64,000 nucleotides of DNA from an uncultured Oscillospiraceae bacterium (GTDB taxonomy: Bacteria; Bacillota; Clostridia; Oscillospirales; Oscillospiraceae), in NCBI GenBank assembly GCA_947629915.1, contig CANRFN010000019.1:1-64000 (forward strand), in the 5' to 3' direction. Made by a program: the position numbers and the translations under genes. The notes under the pieces were generated by a model. The model was not told where the DNA came from. It saw only the letters and a program-made list of their open reading frames with translations, and did no database searches. Below, in pieces: positions 16,831-25,827 of this stretch (within the stretch, counting starts at the first letter, position 1; every line of letters starts with the position of its first letter).

Positions 16831-16859
16831 ATTCTATCAAAAGCCGGGACGGGATGCAA
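16831..16859 (-). promoter_or_regulatory. Promoter of the DUF815-DUF5131 operon
   Basis: On the minus strand, TTGCAT (16859-16854), 17 bp, TAGAAT (16836-16831). The same promoter, with the same spacing and flanks, recurs at 25643-25671 behind the paralogous surface gene, so it was copied in the same duplication. Confidence 0.75.
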
Positions 16860-16892
16860 CCGCAGATTGTCTCTTTGCTTCGAAACAGTGCG

Positions 16893-16929
16893 AAAAGTGC
16901 CCTGCAGATCGGCTCTGCAGGGCACTTTT
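16893..16929. terminator. Terminator of the large SLH protein gene
   Basis: AAAAGTGCCCTGCAGA (16893-16908) pairs with TCTGCAGGGCACTTTT (16914-16929), U-rich in both directions. It is related in sequence to the terminator at 25742-25776. Confidence 0.85.
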
Positions 16930-16972
16930 GCCGTATCAAGGTATCGTTCTTGCAGTGGTCCGCTTTTCGCCC

Positions 16973-19900
16973 TCAGGCTGGTTCTTCCTCGTCCTCCGCA
17001 TCCTTCTTCAGATACTGGGTGAGGATCGCCGCCATCTCGGCCCGGGTGGCGTGTCCCTTGGGATCCATGAGCTCGTTGTCCTTGCCGGTGATCACATCCC
17101 GCATATAGCACCAGGCCACTCCCTCATAGGCCCATTCGGAGATCTGGTCCAGATCGTTGAAGGGCATGCGGAACATCCAGGTGCCGGTAAAGCCGCCGTC
17201 TCCGTACTTTTTCTCATACTGATAGATCATGGTGGCCATCTGTTCCCGGGTGATGGTGTCCTCGGGGCCGAAGCTGCCGTCTCCGCAGCCGGACACAATG
17301 CCCTCGCTGGTGGCCCAGCGGATTGCCTCGGCATACCAGACCTCTTCGCTCACATCGGAATAGGTCATGTAGAAGTTCACCACGGGCTTGCCCTTTAGAT
17401 TCCAGAGCAACGTCACCATCTGAGCGCGGGTGACGGTGCCATCCGGTTCAAAGAGACCTTTCTCATTGCCGTTCATAAGGCCATGGCTGATGACGTAGTC
17501 TGTGTGCTCGTGGTACCAGGCAGTGGGATCCAGGTCCGGGAAGGACAGCGTAGAGCACTTCACGAAGGTGGCCTGTACGGAAGCGGCGCCCTTGTGCATG
17601 GTGAAGGTATAGGTGCCGTCCTGGTTGTCTTGGAGTGCAACCGCCTTGCCGTCCTGATCCAAGACAGTGAGTGCATCCAGATGATAGCCGTCCTCCGCCT
17701 TTACGGTGAGCTTCACGCTGGCGCCCTCCGCAGCACGCTCGGGATCCGCTGTTACACTGCCGCCCGTAGTTGCCGCAGGGACCGTGATGCTGTATGTGGC
17801 AGGCGCGGGATTGGAGGGCGTTGCGGGCGTAGAGGGAATGACAGGCGTAGTGCTGGGTGTGGGAGTAGGCGTTGGTGTAGGTTCGGGCTCACTGTATTGG
17901 ATCACGGCAAAAGTGGCATTTACCGTGACGTCTCCTGCCGGCATGGTGAACGTATATTTGCCGTTGCCAACGTATGTCCAGGACACCAATTCGCCGTCCG
18001 GGCCCACCACGCCGAGTGTGTACAGGCGGAACCCGGCATGTGGGGTAACCGTGAGAGTAACGGTCTCCCCTTGTTTGGCCGAGGTGGTGCTTGCCGTAAC
18101 CGTGCCATAGCTGCCAGCCTGCACCGTGATGGTGTAGCTGGGCTCTTCAACTGCTTGTCTGCACCCGATGGCATAGGTGCCGGAATGCTTCACATGGAGC
18201 ACGATGGCATTGTCCCGCACCTCGATGTACTCTCCGTCTGCGTTGGGCGTAGTGGTTAAGGTCTCCACCGTGCCGTCCGCGCTGCGATATACCACGATGT
18301 TCCCCTCGTCTGGGACCTCATAGGGGATCACAATCTCCAGAACCGTCTTGGTCTCCGCCATGGTCTCTTCGGTGCCGCCATTCTCAGACTTGGCCACCTG
18401 GATATCCAGGAAGGTGAGTTCTGTGTTCTCCCCCGTCTCCTTGCGGATGTCTTCCCCGTGGGTGGCCTGGTTCTCCGGCTTGCTCTCCACGGTAAGGGTT
18501 AGGGTGACGGTGCTGCCGTCCGTCTGTTGGGCCTCCGCCTCTTCTGTGAGGCCACCAACCACCACTTTCGGGGTGTCCTCGCCTTTCACTTCCAGTTTGG
18601 ACTTCACACCCTTTGCCGGCATCGTGACGTTCTCTGTCGTCTCAGAGTCTGTGTCCTCCCCGACCGTAGTGAGGATTGTGGTGGAACTGTCTTCCATCTC
18701 CACCACCAGGTTGTATGTGCCCGGCTCCACATCGGGGAAGACGTAGTTGCCGTTCTCATCTGTGATGGTCTCTGCGACCACTGTATCGCCTTGCATCAAT
18801 TGGACATGGGCGCCGGCTGCCGGGGTGCCATCTTTCTGTACCACCTTGCCGGACACACTGCGCTCGCTGCCGCGCTCGGTCTTGGTGGCACCGCATTCAC
18901 AGATATACGTCTTGTCTGCGGTGGTCTCATCTGTGCTCTGGAGCGTCCAGTCGTGATCTTCACGGGCGAACTCTGCCTCACAGACATCGCAGGTCTTATA
19001 GTGCTGGCCAGTGGCATCATCAACGTGCCAGGTGTCACTCGCATGTGCGGCGCGGGCAAACTCCTCTTTGCACTCATCGCAGGTCTTGTAGTGCTGGCCG
19101 GTGGTATCATCAATGTGCCATGTGTCACTCGCATGAGTGGCGTGGCCAAATTCAGCACCGCAGTCGTCACAGGTCTTATAGTGCTGGCCGGTGGCCTCAT
19201 CAACGTGCCAGGTGTCACTCGCATGAGTTGCGCGGGCAAACTCCTGTCCACAGACATCGCAAGTCTTGTAGTGCTGGCCGGTGGCTGCGTCCGCATGCCA
19301 GGTGGTGCCCTTATGGGCGGCGCGGTCGAATTCTGCACCGCAGACATCGCAGATCTTATAGTGCTGTCCAGTGGCCTCATCGATGTGCCAGGTGTCAGAT
19401 GAATGCTTGGTATGTTCCTGTCCTTCCAGGTAGTACCCGATGGCGTAGGTAGAGAAGTTCTTCACGGTGAGCACAATGGTGTTGTTCGCTGGATCCAGGG
19501 TGATGAATTCGCTCTCTGCGTTCGGTTTCTCGGTAAGAATGTCCACTCCACTGCCGTGGTACCGATATACCTGTACCTCGGTCTTCCCGGTAAAGTCGAA
19601 CGTGAGGATGATGGTAAGCGGTTCCTTGGTGGCAGTGATCGGCTCCTCTTTCAAAGTGCCGCCGGTCTCTGTGATCTTTTCCAGGCCGATCTCATAGAAG
19701 TCCAGATATCTGCCCTTGGCCGCGTCTTGAATCTCCTTCGCATGCGCAGCGGCACTTACGGGTTCTTCTGACACGGTTAGTGTGACGGTAACGGGGTTGC
19801 CCGCCGGATCGGCATGCTCTACTGCCAGGTCGTCCAGGCCGTCCACAGCAAGAAGGGTGTCCTCTGCGTTTGATCCGTCCAGCACCGAGCTGACGTTCTG

Positions 19901-22900
19901 GTCCGGTATGGTGAGATCCTGTTCATTCCCTGTCTCCTCGGTGATCTCCAGCATGGAGGTGGTGACTTTTCCATCTGCCTCAATCACGACTTCGTAGATT
20001 CCCGGCGGAACCTCGCCAAAGACGTAGTTGCCCTCTGCATCCGTGGTAGTCTCATAGGTGGTATTCCCTTGCTTGAGGGTAACAGTAGCGTCCTCTACAG
20101 GGGTATCGTCCTTCTTTACGGTGCCTTTCAGGGTACTGGGGAGCTTGGGGAGAAGCTCTGTCACGGTACCGTATTCGGAGAGGTAGGTCTGGAAGCCGTC
20201 TTTCCCCGGCGCCGGATCAACCCGCTCCCCCTTGGTCCAAACAGTCTCATCGGCCAGTTTGGGCAAGTCCGCCGTGTCCGGAGCAGTGTTATCTCCAAAC
20301 GCACAATTGCGCTCTGCTTTGCCGCCCTCGGTCTGGGTGGGCTCTTCCGTAATGGTCCAGGAGCCCCAATCATGGGTTACCGTGAAGTCCGACGTGACGG
20401 TTGTCTCCGTGTAGTTCGTATTGGCCGGAAATACAACCTGTACTGTGTATTCGCCTGCTTGTGTTGGCTTCGCACTGCTGTACGCGGAGTCGTCTGCACT
20501 CTTTGACTTGTACGTGATAACTGCGGTCTCAGTATCATTGGTAGAGGACGAAAAGACGGGATTCACGCCGGTCTCCCCGCAGGTGTAATCGGCCATTGAA
20601 ACACTGCCGCTTCCTGGGATCTGCAAGACCGTGATGGCGACATGTGTGATTGCGGTGTAGGTATCTCTGGGGGCTGCAAGGATTGTCATCATCTGCAAAT
20701 CGGGACTCTTGTCCCTTGCGGCAATGGCAATGGAATAGGTACCGGCATCCAGGTCTTCGGACACCGTCAGGGTAGCCCCGTCTATTGAGACCTTCCCGTC
20801 TGCCCTATCATAATCAACGATCTCGAACTCGAATGCCCCTTCCGGGTCAGTCTCATCCAGGTAGGCGATATAGGAACTCAGGTCGATGGTCAGGCCGGCA
20901 CCGTAGTTTACCTTCTCCTGCGCGATTGGATCGCCAGACCATGCAAAGCCTTCTTGCCCCACTGCATATAGCACGAGGTCGTCTGTGACTTTCATCGTCT
21001 CATCGAATGCTTCACCATTGATATCATTGGTCTTGGCCCACTTCGCCAGCACGAGATCCCCTTTGGTAGGACTCTCTGGGAAGGCAGCATACCCGTTGTT
21101 ATTGACATACTGGACATTGTACACCGTGTCCTGCAACATGAATGTGACCTTCCGCACTGCTTCATCCTCATCGGTGGTGAGAATTGGGGTTGGATCAGCA
21201 TCGTCCCCGCTGAGCTTTTGTCCCCAAACCTGATCCGCCGGATCTCCCTTCTGAGCACTTTGCAGCTCGTGTGCCACCACACCGGAGGCAAATTGGTCTG
21301 CTGTCATCGGGGTAGCAATGCTGTCCGGGATTAGAGTGTCCAGGTAGTAGCAGTTTTGTATTGTGCCTTGGTACATCAGCTCGCCGCCAAGTTCCTCGAT
21401 GACAAAACCATTGGCCCCTACAACACTGCCTCCATTCGCTTTTGCCGAGACTTCCCCCGTGTTATAGCAGTTTTCTACGAGGCTGTCCTCACCTGCGTTC
21501 ATGCCCACGATGCCGCCTACGCCAGCCATTGATACCCCGTACTCTGACATCCATTCCGGCGCTACACCATCCCCGGAGATCGTGCCCGTGTTATAGCAAT
21601 TACTCACACTGGCGCCATTCTGTCCGGTGATGCCGCCGACACACATGGTACCTGTTACATCGCCGGTGTTGCTGCATTGACCAACACCCTGAGGCAAATC
21701 TGGACGCGACAATTCCGTATAATCGTCCAGCATGCATTGCCCAACAATGCCTCCAGCAACATCCCCTTGGATCGCCCCGGCATTGGTACAGCCATAAATC
21801 GCCCCGCCATAATTATCCGCCGCTATTCCGCCTGCCATAGCGTACTTAGTGCTAAAAGAAGGATCGGTTTCCATCGAGGCAAAAACAGTTCCGGTATTTG
21901 TACACTCCAAAATATATCCATCTTGATTCACTCCTGCGATGCCGCCGGATGCTGGACCAGACACCGCACCGGCATTGGTGCACCGGACAATGCTTCCCTC
22001 CTCCCCATTGTGACCTACAATACCGCCGCTTCTGCCACCATCGTTATTGCTGTCAGCGTTATGGACAATTCCGGTAAAGGAACAGTCCTCTATCGTCCCT
22101 CCTTCGTTCTCAGCCGCAATGCCGCCAGTCGATGCCGCTATTTCACTTCTCACAATTCCAGACACACGCAGGTCCCGGACAGTGCCTCCACTTAAGCGGC
22201 CGAAGAGGCCGAAGAGGCCGGCTACCTTGCTGTCACTGTCGTCAATGAACAGCCCGGATATGAGGTGGCCGCGTCCGTCAAAATTGCCGCAGAAAGCATT
22301 GTTTCCGGATCTTGCTGCACCAATCGGCATCCAGGATACCTTCTCTCCGCCGATATCCTCGCCGTAACGATCCGAAAGGTCAATGTCAGCCCCTAAAGCA
22401 AAGCACTGATTCTCACCGTCGTTTTTTTGATTGATGTAATCCCGTAAACTCTCCAGTTGCGTCAGGGTTGAAATGACATATGGATTCCCCTCTGTGCCGT
22501 CTCCGCCGTCAAAATCAAAGACCATGAAGACAATCTTTGCCGTGGCTGTTCTGCCGCCATTGTAGGCTACCAGGATATCAGCGGAGTATATCCCGGCGGT
22601 CAGGTTCGGCTTGGGCTGCACCATCCAGGTTTCCATTGTGTCGCCTGCCTTCACAACCGTTCCGCTGCCGCTGAGGAGGAAGTCCTCCCCCGAGACGGTC
22701 ACTTCAGAAATGTCGGCGGCACAAACGCCCCGGTTTTTGATTGAAATCGGCACAGGGGCTTGTGTGTAATCTAACGTTGCCGTGGAGAACTCCAAGTCTG
22801 TGATTTCCAGCAGATAGTCTGTGATCGGACCTGGTCCTATAATAATGCCGTTGTTTTTGATGATACCGTGCTCTACTATTGTGCCATTGTTTCTAATGGT

Positions 22901-25387
22901 TCCTTTATTTTCCAGTGTTGCATTCGCGTCCACGATCAGTGATCCACCCTCAGGCACGGTAAGTGTCAGCATACGCGAAAGGGAGACATCATGGGTAACA
23001 TGCGCGTCTCCGATCACCTCTCCTTTGTTTTGGTCGATGATGACGCAGTTGCTCGCAGCCGCAGCGTGGAGTGAATTTGCATTTGCCTTTGAACTCTCGT
23101 AGGTGTATTCGATCACGCCGCCATTAATCACATTGTAGCCATCACCAAAGGCGCCCTCTCCTTGTCCGCCGCCGCTGTAAAGCTTGAGGTAGCCATCATT
23201 GATGATAACGGTACCCCTTCCTCCGTTCCATCCTCCATTGCCAATGCATGAGCCGCCTGGGCTATTCTTTGGCTCGGTGACTTTTGCGGTAATGTTGCCG
23301 CCGTTGATGGTAATGGTTCCAGCGGTCTCTGAACGTCCGGCGCCAATCGCTGCCCCGCCATAGTCCAGAACGTTATGCGCGGCTATAAGCGAACCGGTGC
23401 GGCCGGACTGGCAAGTGATCGTGAGCTTGCTTGGGTATTCGACGTTGATCCCTTGCTCTGCAACAAGTTCGCAGCCGTCTTCCAGAACCAGAGTAACATC
23501 GCCATTCACGATGATCCTGTCTTGTATCGTGATATCACCCCGGACGAGATACCACCCAGCCTCCAGCGTGATATCGTGTTCCGTAAGGAGGTACGCGGTG
23601 TCATGGGATTGCTCTTCACCGTGCTCATCAATGTATGGAATCGTTGAGATCGTTACGGTAAAAGAGACCTCTTTGGAAAGTTGAACGGCTCCATTGATGG
23701 TCACCGACACAACTGCCCTGTACGTGCCAGGCTGCAGTCCCGGCTGCGGTTGAATCGTTCCAATTGTGCCAGTAGTAGATGCCGATATACTGCTTTCCCC
23801 TGATTGAACGAAGGTAAAGTCGGTTCCTTGCACCTCTACATCTGTTATCGTAATGGCGCGGGTGCCATTGTTGGATACAGTGACCGCCATCGGCTCTACG
23901 CTGTAATCCTCGCTTTCTTCAGGAAAGCTGGGAACCGAGAGCACCGCACGGACAGCAATGTCGACTTCCCCGCTGACCTCACCGTTGACGAGAACGACGC
24001 CTTCGCCTGTGACTACGCCTTGGTTGTCCAGCCTGGCCCCTTCTTCTATGGTGAGAATGACTCCCTCGGCCACGGTAAGCGTACGTCCAGATGGAACTGT
24101 CAGGGTCACGCCGGACGGGATTGTGACATCCGATGTGATGGTGGGATTGCCGAGGAAGTTCACATTGTTATTACGATCTACGATGATAGCATTATTCTTA
24201 TTGACCGTTTTAGCGCCAATTCCCCGGTCATGGTTTCCTTCCGTGAAAATGACGCCTCCGGTAATATTTATCGTGCTTGTGAAATCACTTGCTCTATGGG
24301 CATAGCCAATTGCATACGCCTGGTTATTTGGTGCGCCTGACTTGGCATGGATCTCACCACCGCTGATGGTGATTGATCCCATTGCTTTCGCCCAGCAGCC
24401 ACATCCAATGCCAGCACCATTTCCGGCACTTTCTGCAGTGACCTTTCCGCCTTTGATAGTAATGGACTGGAACCTTCCGTATTGCTTTGACTTGCTATCG
24501 TTCGCATGTCCCCCGCCAATACCTGCACCATCATTATTGCTACGAGCTACAATAGTACCGCTATTGATGGTGATATTGCCAGCATTGCTGTTATGATCCC
24601 CGCCAATGCCCGCTCCATATTTGCTGCTTGTAGCATACAATGTTCCCTCTCCTTGAATTGTGAGAGATGCACCTTCAAGCACATGGATACCAGCGTATTC
24701 GCTACCACTTTCAAAGCTGTTGACACCTGTCAAATTCAAAGTGACATTGCCTTTTTGAATGTCAAAAGCAGTTCCGCCACTCGTTACAGATACATCACGC
24801 AGTGTGATATTCACCGGGTCTCCTGAGGTGACATTCACCGTGATTGTATTTGTAGAAGATTCCCCTGTCACGGTGTAGTCTCCGCCTGCTGTGATGTTCA
24901 GGGGACCAGTGGACATGTCATGCTCACCGGACAGCGGGGCGATTTCGTTGGACCCCTGTATGCTGTCCAGCGCATACAGTGCGTCTACCGCCGCCATGTA
25001 CCGTGTGATGTCCAAGGCGTCCTGCTCATCGTCAGTCAGCGACAGTCTGGCCTCGTCAATGGCAGACAGCTGTGCTTCTACATCGGTCCGATTCCAGAGC
25101 CCGATGTCTCCGGCATCCGGAAGCGCATCAATCAGCGTCTGCACCTGTTCCATGGCAGACGGTTCCCGGAGCGTGGAGTCATCACCTACGCTGTAAGTCT
25201 CATCTCTTTCTGTTGTTGTCTGATCGAAAAAAGCAGTACCCCCCCCCGAGTGATCACCGAGGGTGCGCTCTGTCTGGTTTCCAGCGGGTGTTCCGCTGTC
25301 CGCTGCCAACGCCCCCACAGGCAGCATGGTAAATACCATCGCCAAGGTCAACAGCGCAGCAAGCCCTTTTTGCCAGGTACGTCTCAC
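16973..25387 (-). CDS. Giant SLH-domain surface protein with beta-helix, GLUG and cysteine-repeat regions
   Basis: A 2804-aa secreted cell-wall protein. A signal peptide (residues 1-29, cut after GALAA) is followed by a run of nine G in the gene (residues about 47-50). Right-handed beta-helix-like repeats cover about 165-480 and 580-760, with GAGIGG turns typical of pectin-lyase folds. GLUG-type repeats cover about 956-1360 (GGIAGVN, GGIVGHN). Carboxypeptidase-regulatory/Cna-B-like domains lie near 1750-1810 and 2173-2260. Five 30-aa CxxC/His repeats lie at 1995-2144. Two InlB-like bacterial repeat domains flank a Pro-Thr linker (about 2410-2610). Three SLH domains (2610-2790) bind secondary wall polymer. 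The GTG start has AAGGAGG 7 bases upstream. The likely role is adhesion or surface display; its ligand is unknown. It is a tandem paralogue of the gene at 25828-30504. Confidence 0.92.
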   Translation of the reverse strand: MRRTWQKGLAALLTLAMVFTMLPVGALAADSGTPAGNQTERTLGDHSGGGTAFFDQTTTERDETYSVGDDSTLREPSAMEQVQTLIDALPDAGDIGLWNRTDVEAQLSAIDEARLSLTDDEQDALDITRYMAAVDALYALDSIQGSNEIAPLSGEHDMSTGPLNITAGGDYTVTGESSTNTITVNVTSGDPVNITLRDVSVTSGGTAFDIQKGNVTLNLTGVNSFESGSEYAGIHVLEGASLTIQGEGTLYATSSKYGAGIGGDHNSNAGNITINSGTIVARSNNDGAGIGGGHANDSKSKQYGRFQSITIKGGKVTAESAGNGAGIGCGCWAKAMGSITISGGEIHAKSGAPNNQAYAIGYAHRASDFTSTINITGGVIFTEGNHDRGIGAKTVNKNNAIIVDRNNNVNFLGNPTITSDVTIPSGVTLTVPSGRTLTVAEGVILTIEEGARLDNQGVVTGEGVVLVNGEVSGEVDIAVRAVLSVPSFPEESEDYSVEPMAVTVSNNGTRAITITDVEVQGTDFTFVQSGESSISASTTGTIGTIQPQPGLQPGTYRAVVSVTINGAVQLSKEVSFTVTISTIPYIDEHGEEQSHDTAYLLTEHDITLEAGWYLVRGDITIQDRIIVNGDVTLVLEDGCELVAEQGINVEYPSKLTITCQSGRTGSLIAAHNVLDYGGAAIGAGRSETAGTITINGGNITAKVTEPKNSPGGSCIGNGGWNGGRGTVIINDGYLKLYSGGGQGEGAFGDGYNVINGGVIEYTYESSKANANSLHAAAASNCVIIDQNKGEVIGDAHVTHDVSLSRMLTLTVPEGGSLIVDANATLENKGTIRNNGTIVEHGIIKNNGIIIGPGPITDYLLEITDLEFSTATLDYTQAPVPISIKNRGVCAADISEVTVSGEDFLLSGSGTVVKAGDTMETWMVQPKPNLTAGIYSADILVAYNGGRTATAKIVFMVFDFDGGDGTEGNPYVISTLTQLESLRDYINQKNDGENQCFALGADIDLSDRYGEDIGGEKVSWMPIGAARSGNNAFCGNFDGRGHLISGLFIDDSDSKVAGLFGLFGRLSGGTVRDLRVSGIVRSEIAASTGGIAAENEGGTIEDCSFTGIVHNADSNNDGGRSGGIVGHNGEEGSIVRCTNAGAVSGPASGGIAGVNQDGYILECTNTGTVFASMETDPSFSTKYAMAGGIAADNYGGAIYGCTNAGAIQGDVAGGIVGQCMLDDYTELSRPDLPQGVGQCSNTGDVTGTMCVGGITGQNGASVSNCYNTGTISGDGVAPEWMSEYGVSMAGVGGIVGMNAGEDSLVENCYNTGEVSAKANGGSVVGANGFVIEELGGELMYQGTIQNCYYLDTLIPDSIATPMTADQFASGVVAHELQSAQKGDPADQVWGQKLSGDDADPTPILTTDEDEAVRKVTFMLQDTVYNVQYVNNNGYAAFPESPTKGDLVLAKWAKTNDINGEAFDETMKVTDDLVLYAVGQEGFAWSGDPIAQEKVNYGAGLTIDLSSYIAYLDETDPEGAFEFEIVDYDRADGKVSIDGATLTVSEDLDAGTYSIAIAARDKSPDLQMMTILAAPRDTYTAITHVAITVLQIPGSGSVSMADYTCGETGVNPVFSSSTNDTETAVITYKSKSADDSAYSSAKPTQAGEYTVQVVFPANTNYTETTVTSDFTVTHDWGSWTITEEPTQTEGGKAERNCAFGDNTAPDTADLPKLADETVWTKGERVDPAPGKDGFQTYLSEYGTVTELLPKLPSTLKGTVKKDDTPVEDATVTLKQGNTTYETTTDAEGNYVFGEVPPGIYEVVIEADGKVTTSMLEITEETGNEQDLTIPDQNVSSVLDGSNAEDTLLAVDGLDDLAVEHADPAGNPVTVTLTVSEEPVSAAAHAKEIQDAAKGRYLDFYEIGLEKITETGGTLKEEPITATKEPLTIILTFDFTGKTEVQVYRYHGSGVDILTEKPNAESEFITLDPANNTIVLTVKNFSTYAIGYYLEGQEHTKHSSDTWHIDEATGQHYKICDVCGAEFDRAAHKGTTWHADAATGQHYKTCDVCGQEFARATHASDTWHVDEATGQHYKTCDDCGAEFGHATHASDTWHIDDTTGQHYKTCDECKEEFARAAHASDTWHVDDATGQHYKTCDVCEAEFAREDHDWTLQSTDETTADKTYICECGATKTERGSERSVSGKVVQKDGTPAAGAHVQLMQGDTVVAETITDENGNYVFPDVEPGTYNLVVEMEDSSTTILTTVGEDTDSETTENVTMPAKGVKSKLEVKGEDTPKVVVGGLTEEAEAQQTDGSTVTLTLTVESKPENQATHGEDIRKETGENTELTFLDIQVAKSENGGTEETMAETKTVLEIVIPYEVPDEGNIVVYRSADGTVETLTTTPNADGEYIEVRDNAIVLHVKHSGTYAIGCRQAVEEPSYTITVQAGSYGTVTASTTSAKQGETVTLTVTPHAGFRLYTLGVVGPDGELVSWTYVGNGKYTFTMPAGDVTVNATFAVIQYSEPEPTPTPTPTPSTTPVIPSTPATPSNPAPATYSITVPAATTGGSVTADPERAAEGASVKLTVKAEDGYHLDALTVLDQDGKAVALQDNQDGTYTFTMHKGAASVQATFVKCSTLSFPDLDPTAWYHEHTDYVISHGLMNGNEKGLFEPDGTVTRAQMVTLLWNLKGKPVVNFYMTYSDVSEEVWYAEAIRWATSEGIVSGCGDGSFGPEDTITREQMATMIYQYEKKYGDGGFTGTWMFRMPFNDLDQISEWAYEGVAWCYMRDVITGKDNELMDPKGHATRAEMAAILTQYLKKDAEDEEEPA
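16985..17905 (-). repeat. Duplicated 3' cassette, copy 1
   Basis: This encodes the Pro-Thr linker, last InlB-like repeat and three SLH domains. It is nearly identical to 25840-26745 except for the last 30 residues before the stop. The similarity continues, weaker, through the terminator to the promoter at 16831. Confidence 0.85.
18956..19405 (-). repeat. Five tandem 90-bp repeats encoding CxxC/His modules
   Basis: Five consecutive 30-aa units, each with TGQHYKTCDVC-type sequence, a CxxC pair and bracketing histidines (HASDTWH). The pattern suggests one metal or disulfide site per unit. The second surface protein has a single diverged unit near 28850-28990. Confidence 0.9.
25239..25247 (-). 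repeat. G9 homopolymer in the coding strand of the large SLH gene
   Basis: Nine C on the plus strand, read as GGG GGG GGG (Gly-Gly-Gly) just after the signal peptide, in the context DHSGGG. A change of one or two bases would shift the frame near residue 50 and abolish the protein. Confidence 0.9.
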
Positions 25388-25642
25388 AATAAAACCTCCT
25401 TAATATCTCGAATTACCTTTTTGATTCCAAAAACAATGGCTCTCCATACGAAGAGCGAATTCCTTCTGATGCGCAAAAATCCTATCATGCGGCAGCATCG
25501 CCTGACTAACCGTTCGCGCAATTGATTGGACGTTTGGGAATTGTTTTCACTTCAGTAAGCGCCCGCCCATCTACGTAGAAGAGTTCCATCTCAGGTTCTC
25601 CATTCTCCCTGACCAATGCAGGAAATGCTTCGTCTGAACAAC
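25388..25642 (-). other. Long leader of the large SLH gene
   Basis: About 250 bases between the promoter at 25643-25671 and the GTG at 25387. I see no gene and no known riboswitch motif; AAGGAGG lies at the 3' end. Confidence 0.4.
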
Positions 25643-25671
25643 ATTCTATCAAAATCAACAGATCGATGCAA
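25643..25671 (-). promoter_or_regulatory. Promoter of the large SLH gene (copy of the DUF815 promoter)
   Basis: TTGCAT (25671-25666), 17 bp, TAGAAT (25648-25643), with the same ATTCTATCAAAA flank as 16831. It presumably drives the SLH gene 250 bases downstream. Confidence 0.65.
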
Positions 25672-25741
25672 CCAACTCGCATCTATTTCAGAGCGAAAAT
25701 CTTTCCAACTTTCTTGGACCTCAAACAGTGGTAAACCATGT

Positions 25742-25777
25742 AAAACGTCCTGCAGATTTGCTCTGCAGGACGTTTTT
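25742..25777. terminator. Terminator of the second SLH gene
   Basis: AAAACGTCCTGCAGA (25742-25756) pairs with TCTGCAGGACGTTTT (25762-25776). It shares the CTGCAGA core with the terminator at 16893-16929. Confidence 0.85.
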
Positions 25778-25827
25778 CAGCGCAATCGCTCGATCCTTTA
25801 TGTGCTCACTCTGCTTCACAAGGCAGC

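Noticed and set aside
18956..19405. CRISPR-like regular repeats
   Set aside because: The 90-bp period is in phase with codons and encodes a conserved 30-aa module without unique spacers.
25508..25589. Leader peptide in the long 5' region of the large SLH gene
   Set aside because: The ATG at 25589 opens only about eleven codons and has no good ribosome site.
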